A stretch of 64,000 nt of DNA from Taenia hydatigena (Eukaryota > Platyhelminthes > Cestoda > Cyclophyllidea > Taeniidae): positions 9,282,455-9,346,454 of the forward strand of contig JADWOT020000010.1 of assembly GCA_036345935.2 (NCBI GenBank), in the 5' to 3' direction. Each line of letters begins with the position of its first letter. Positions within the stretch are counted from its first letter, which is position 1. Positions 59,441 to 64,000 of this stretch are shown piece after piece. Both the position numbers and the translations under genes were made by a program. Under the pieces are notes generated by a model that saw only the letters and a program-made list of their open reading frames with translations, was not told the origin of the DNA and searched no databases.

Positions 59441-61680
59441 CATCGTTTGCACCACTTCCACTAGTAGCCACCAAACCGATGCAGCTGAAGCCGGATGCAA
59501 ATGCTGCGGTTTAAATAATTTGCATTTCATTGCACTTAAATGGCGAACAGAAACAAACAAAACAATTTTAGGTTCGCATGCCCTGATCTGGAGCGGCAGT
59601 TAAGACCGTCGTTGCGAATGCATCCATTTTCTGCAGAAAGCTTAGTTGAACCCAATAAGAGACCACTGTGCATTAATGGTAAGTAGGAAGCCAAAACTAC
59701 CATTGCGTTTGTGAAGCCAGATTTTGTGAGTAACTAGGTTGTATGAAGAGGCCTTTTGTAGCAGTGGCATTCTGATTTCCCCGTAATTAACTGAGTCATC
59801 CCGAATTCAGTGTTACTACGTGCCTTCGAGTTGGGTGCCTCGGGCGACGTGGATTCTGGACCTGGGCTTTGACATTCCAACTCCTTTATGCTTTAACAAT
59901 GAATCCTCTGCATTACAACCTTCTTCGGGTGCTGTCGTCCTGGAATTTAAAGGATAGTCGGGGCGTTAACCCGGATCTGCGCGCTAAAATCGTGCACACA
60001 GTACCTAGATTCTGACTGCGAGAATTGCTATGCTTCGATTCCTCCCTGAAGATGCGATAAAACTTAGCATCGTAAGAGACCATGCCATCTGCTATCAGAC
60101 CCAAGCACATTAAGTCTACTAGCATGATTAGAAGGGCATGTAGAGACACGAAAGCACAGTTTCATTGAATGAAATGCTCGAGTTCATTGCATCAGGATGT
60201 AGCATTTCCAAAGTGTCGCATCTAAGCGTGAGGGCAATTCATAAGCTCAGTGACTAGCCGTGCAAAATACACTCCCTTTCGCATACAAAGCCTCATAACA
60301 TAGCAGCGCAATAAGGAAAATTTTTGACTGAAGACTAACTAATCAAATCTGAAACACTATTTGGGTAGTGATCGCTCCCACTTCTCCTCAGTCCTGCTGA
60401 ACAGTATTTTATGAAGAGGGAATAAAGGGGGTTCACTGCTAAAGCAGAGCAGATTTGACAGGTTGAAGCCGCTGGTCTGAAGGCTATATAGTCAGCTGTA
60501 CCCAAAGCAACTGCACATAACGCATGAATTAATTGGCTCTTAATAATCCGCATCTACCCTTTTATGCGTCCATTTAACCACTCATCCATTCCAGTCATTA
60601 CTTAGAGATTGGCGCAGCATTTGAACTCAGAAACAAAGATTAGAACTCCACTGCTGCGAAAGGCCTCTTTATACACTCGAATGCTTCACAAAATCGGGCT
60701 TTTAAAATGTGATGGGCGTTTGAGCCTAATACCTTCCTCTAATCGGTTCCTAACACCATCACCCAATCACTTTACGTCTAAAGTGGTTTGACCATCAATG
60801 CAGCACCTAGCCCCACACTATTCACGCACTAACACAGCGGTGCTGCACCAATGGGAGGAGAAATGTGTCCAAGTGCCTTTGAAGTCATTGTCAAACCCAA
60901 ATCACTGATCCACCTCACAACCCCTCGTAAGTCATAGAGCCAATTGACATCTGCTCTGTTCCTTTCTTTAAAACTAGTCATGTGCGAGGTGATAGGTTTG
61001 CAGAGAAGGATTTGAGTAATCTTGGTGTTTTCGCATGACCCCAAGTATGCTGCACCATCCTGTAGCTTATAACAAAATCTTTTGTGCTTGCCATGAATCA
61101 CCCAAATTAACCTCATCCTCCAACACCGATGCAGTGAAATGATTTAGCTATGAGGTAGCCTGCGCCCACACTGATTTTCACACACCCAAGAAGTTTGTGT
61201 TGCACTTCTGAAAAGTGAAGCATAAATTTAGTGCCAGCGGCATTAGTGAGCTACGAAGGGCATTTAGCTGTAGATTTGAAGCATTAAGAGGCAAATTCAG
61301 CATTTCACTTCCCCAAAAATTAACATTTGCACACTTTTCATTGCTTCATGAAAATAGCCGTGGACCAAGACCTGCCCTCATAGAGATGACCACCGGGTGA
61401 GATAAACCAGAAACTAGGGATCGGAATGCTACTAAATAAGGTTAATCGTCTGATTGTGGTGGATCTCAGCATCTCATAAGATGTCAGGGCAGTTTATTCG
61501 AGCTCTAAGCAGACGAGCTTTGTCTACTGATAAAGTGGTTAAGGAATCAAGTCGAATAAATGTAAGGGATGCGGTGAGTTCACTTACCCTCTTTACTATA
61601 CAAAAGCTCAATTAACGGTTACCTTAATTTGCCGATTGCCAATCAAAATGCCTCAGTCATTTGAATTAAACCAATAGCTG
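59440..61680 (-). repeat. 3' flank module of F-box copy E (T and U)
   Basis: A reverse-orientation match to 31,010-32,540, and to 14,260-16,700 in the same orientation. The pair with 31-32 kb is very close, the pair with 15 kb looser. Confidence 0.7.
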
Positions 61681-61837
61681 AACTTCAAAGATTAACAAAA
61701 ACACATAAGTAATGAAAGAGAATGTAGCCTGGAACAGAGAGTTACAATGCAATCACATGTGCCAAAGTAGTGTTGAATATATGGGTGGCATAAAAGCACA
61801 GATTTTTACCCGGATCGTAATATAGGCGGATTCGATG

Positions 61838-62312
61838 ACACACTTTATCCTTGGATGCTTCTTGCAGCGTCGATGTTGGCTGTTTGCAACGCAGCCATTT
61901 GGAATGCCTAATACAGATTTACGAACCATCCATCCTGCTGGTGTAGACGGCATACCCTCCACCAATTATAAGGTGGAAGTCTCGCTGCAGTTCTGCCACA
62001 CCTTCGCAATGCGATTCTGTCGAGTCTGTGAGGACTGGCCATGAGACGCTCAAAACACTCACCTGAAGAGGCGAGATCTGTCTCTTGCAATTTCATGTCC
62101 TAGATGAAGAGCATTGGAGGGCGAGTCCCCCGTCTAACAGCGAGGTTGGTGATGCGGAAAATGAGGCGTTTTAATCCAGATGGAAGACTGCACCCAACCG
62201 GACATTGCAGTGCAGAATCGATCATGTACACCACACCGTGGAATGCACGGAGATAAGACGCTTCGAAATCCAGCGAAATCCAGACGGTGGACGAACCTGC
62301 TCCATCGCTCAC
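61838..62312 (-). pseudogene. F-box family copy E, 3' half
   Basis: It reads SYLRAFHGVVYMIDSALQCP, then GLKRLIFRITNLAVRR, a TAG after PPMLFI, RLPPYNWWRVCRLHQQ, then the TAG shared with copy B. The N-terminal half including the F-box is missing; a W-type repeat starts at about 62,300. Confidence 0.8.
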
Positions 62313-62590
62313 GGTGGCTTGAACTCGAGTCCCAGTGAATCTACTCCGCCATCACTGTTGGTCTCATTGCAAATTGGATAAATTTCACTGATATTTGATC
62401 GGATTCCCGGCTGGACATTCCATGGACATTTGGACCAACTGCTTGACACTCCCTCTTCACTGTTCATGGTGACCACCTGCGTAAGAGGTGGTTTCGTTAA
62501 CATGTGCTCTTGAAGAGGCAAAGAAGGGCAAAATATGCATTGAAAATTAAAAGAGAGAGCGGTGTTGTTATTCATAGGCGTTTTCGTGCA
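62300..62590 (+). repeat. W/IR fragment between two F-box copies
   Basis: Resembles 20,210-20,480 and 9,420-9,640 (ggtgacttgaac-like and cttgaagaggcaaa landmarks). It separates copy E (-) from copy F (+). Confidence 0.5.
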
Positions 62591-62594
62591 TTGG

Positions 62595-62945
62595 AGGGGA
62601 TCAGGAATATGCTCCGTGTCTTAGGTCCTTCGAGACTTCTCACCTCTGCGCATTCGATGGTGTGGTGCACATGATCGATTCCGCATAGCAATGCCACATT
62701 GGGTGAAGTCTCATGCTTGGATTGAGATGCCTCACATTCCGCATCACCAACCTTGTTGACATTAGATTGACTCGATTTCCAATGCATTAATCCTGGGCTC
62801 GGAATCGCAAGAGACAGAGGATTTGACACGTAGGGTGATCATTTTGAGCATCTAATAGCTGCCCTATATTGGCTCAGGAGAATTATGCTGCGAAGGTATG
62901 GCGGGTGTGCAGCAAAATCATCGCTTTATTATTGCAGTGAACACC
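62595..62945 (+). pseudogene. F-box family copy F, heavily decayed
   Basis: It reads LGPSRLLTSAHSMVWCT and later HFEHLIAALYWLRRIMLRRY, following residues 180-300 of the intact protein, with at least four stops. It is the most diverged long copy and lies tail-to-tail with copy E. Confidence 0.65.
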
Positions 62946-63724
62946 AAAGAGAAGAAAGTTGAACCAATTTGACAGTGCTGGTGGGAAGACTTACTCAAGG
63001 CTGACTGGCAATTTGAGTATTCAGGAATATTTTCAGGGGATTCGGGAGCGAGGATAATTGCTATGCTCATTGCGGTGCTCCCATACGATCGATTACGGCA
63101 AACAACTTCCGAGGATAAATTTTGTTATTAGTAGAAGTAAAATTGCTAATTGACACAATAAAGTCAGTTTTCTGGATGATTACTTATTCACTTGCATGTA
63201 TTAAGGCATTGCCGTGTCGTACCTGTTGGTGGAGAAGAAATCAGACAATCGTAGCTCCTAGAAAAGTGGTGGATAGTAGAATCGCTGCAAATTTACTTCT
63301 TGCCATGCCGTCTCATCGCTAGGTTAAGCGTACTAACTCATGCTAAGAATGAAAGATATTGGTCTGGGGCACGATGACTGTGCGACGTCTTCTGTGCAGA
63401 CATATTTTCGTACTAATGACCACTTTTCAAAAAGGTAAAGAGTAAATGCTAATGGCCTCGTTGATCTACGTGTGGACAGTAAAGTGACTCAGAGATTTGC
63501 GTGTAACAACAGCATTAAGGGCTAGACAAATCCGTTCACTTCATAAAATTCTCCGTTGTCAGGTAGTCTTGAGCGTCAAATCATTGCAAAGACATCGAAT
63601 GGCTGATGTTGTGCTGCACTTCTCTGTCCCACTTTCTTGAACGAATCTGGTATTTTCGTAAGCGATGATGTGTTCATTCCCTCTTTTGTTTTGTTCGAAT
63701 ACACTATTCACGACTGCATTGCAG
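62946..63724. other. No gene recognised
   Basis: A 66-codon ORF at 63,122 has no support. It is possibly an intron of the gene at the right edge. Confidence 0.25.
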
Positions 63725-64000
63725 GCGTTCGGATGCGGCGCAAGCCGTGGGGCGCTTGCATCGAAATTCGGTAATGTCAGAATCGGTGTGATGCATGATA
63801 TTTGCTTCAGCTCTTTAAATGCACCATCATGCCAAATTTTTCTGCTTCGAATGACTTTCTGTCTATTTATCTTTGGTTAATATAACTCCCACAGTTATTT
63901 GTTGATCAGTTGCAACCACGCTGTACTTTACATATTCTTCAGATATTTGTCTGACTATCGCATGGAGTTGGCCAAACGCTGTTTGGAAAGGCTTTCTTGG
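63725..64000 (+). CDS. Candidate exons of a gene leaving the window
   Basis: Exon 63,725-63,770 (46 nt, acceptor ...tgcattgcag, donor gtaatg) reads VRMRRKPWGACIEI and ends in phase 2. The next acceptor, ...tattcttcag, opens YLSDYRMELAKRCLERLSW from 63,943 to the edge in matching phase, across a 172-nt intron. The joint peptide looks coding, but the family is not recognised. Confidence 0.35.

Overview
The window reads as a nuclear segment of a metazoan, most likely a parasitic flatworm and probably a tapeworm. It is intron-rich (GT-AG introns, many below 120 nt), sparse in genes and packed with diverged interspersed repeats. It holds one gene built from tandem micro-exons, a gene style known from parasitic flatworms, and several decayed family-14 glycosyltransferase (core-2 GlcNAc-transferase-like) copies. 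I see no operons, rRNA, tRNA or CRISPR, and no recognisable reverse transcriptase or transposase. Species assignment is inference.

Layout. (1) 1-7,150: left-hand gene on the + strand. Two ordinary exons, then ten alternating 26-nt and 46-nt micro-exons, then two 3' exons that encode a C-terminal SH3-like domain. (2) 7,150-18,150: diverged repeat blocks, then the only intact long ORF, a 338-aa F-box protein on the - strand (17,133-18,149). (3) 18,150-24,500: a second copy of a long repeat, interrupted by a 1.6-kb segment that carries a detached copy of the SH3 terminal exon. (4) 24,700-27,000: one arm of an inverted duplication with a broken glycosyltransferase exon. (5) 27,100-32,550: F-box pseudogenes D, C and B, a second detached SH3 exon, and the 3' flank that accompanies the F-box sequence. 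(6) 32,640-35,840: a repeat bounded by long inverted repeats, then a partial direct copy about 6.7 kb away (41,250-43,220). (7) 36,900-38,470 and 49,060-49,870: three copies of an unrecognised, formerly coding unit. (8) 43,500-51,050: low density, with a (CAC)34 microsatellite and a possible C-type-lectin-like exon pair. (9) 55,300-58,200: other arm of the glycosyltransferase duplication, with two pseudogene copies. (10) 59,400-62,950: inverted copy of the F-box module plus one more F-box fragment. (11) 63,700-64,000: candidate exons of a gene running off the right edge.

The main biological interest is twofold. First, the micro-exon array encodes five 24-residue repeats, three with PxxPxK SH3-ligand motifs, in a protein that ends in its own SH3 fold; the exon lengths force B+A pairs to be kept or skipped together. 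Second, pieces of host-type genes (an F-box gene, the SH3 terminal exon, a glycosyltransferase exon) are being copied with their flanks in both orientations. The repeat letter names used below (IR, W, X, Y, Z, Q, U, T, V, P, S) are mine. All copy relationships come from reading by eye; no alignment or database search was run.
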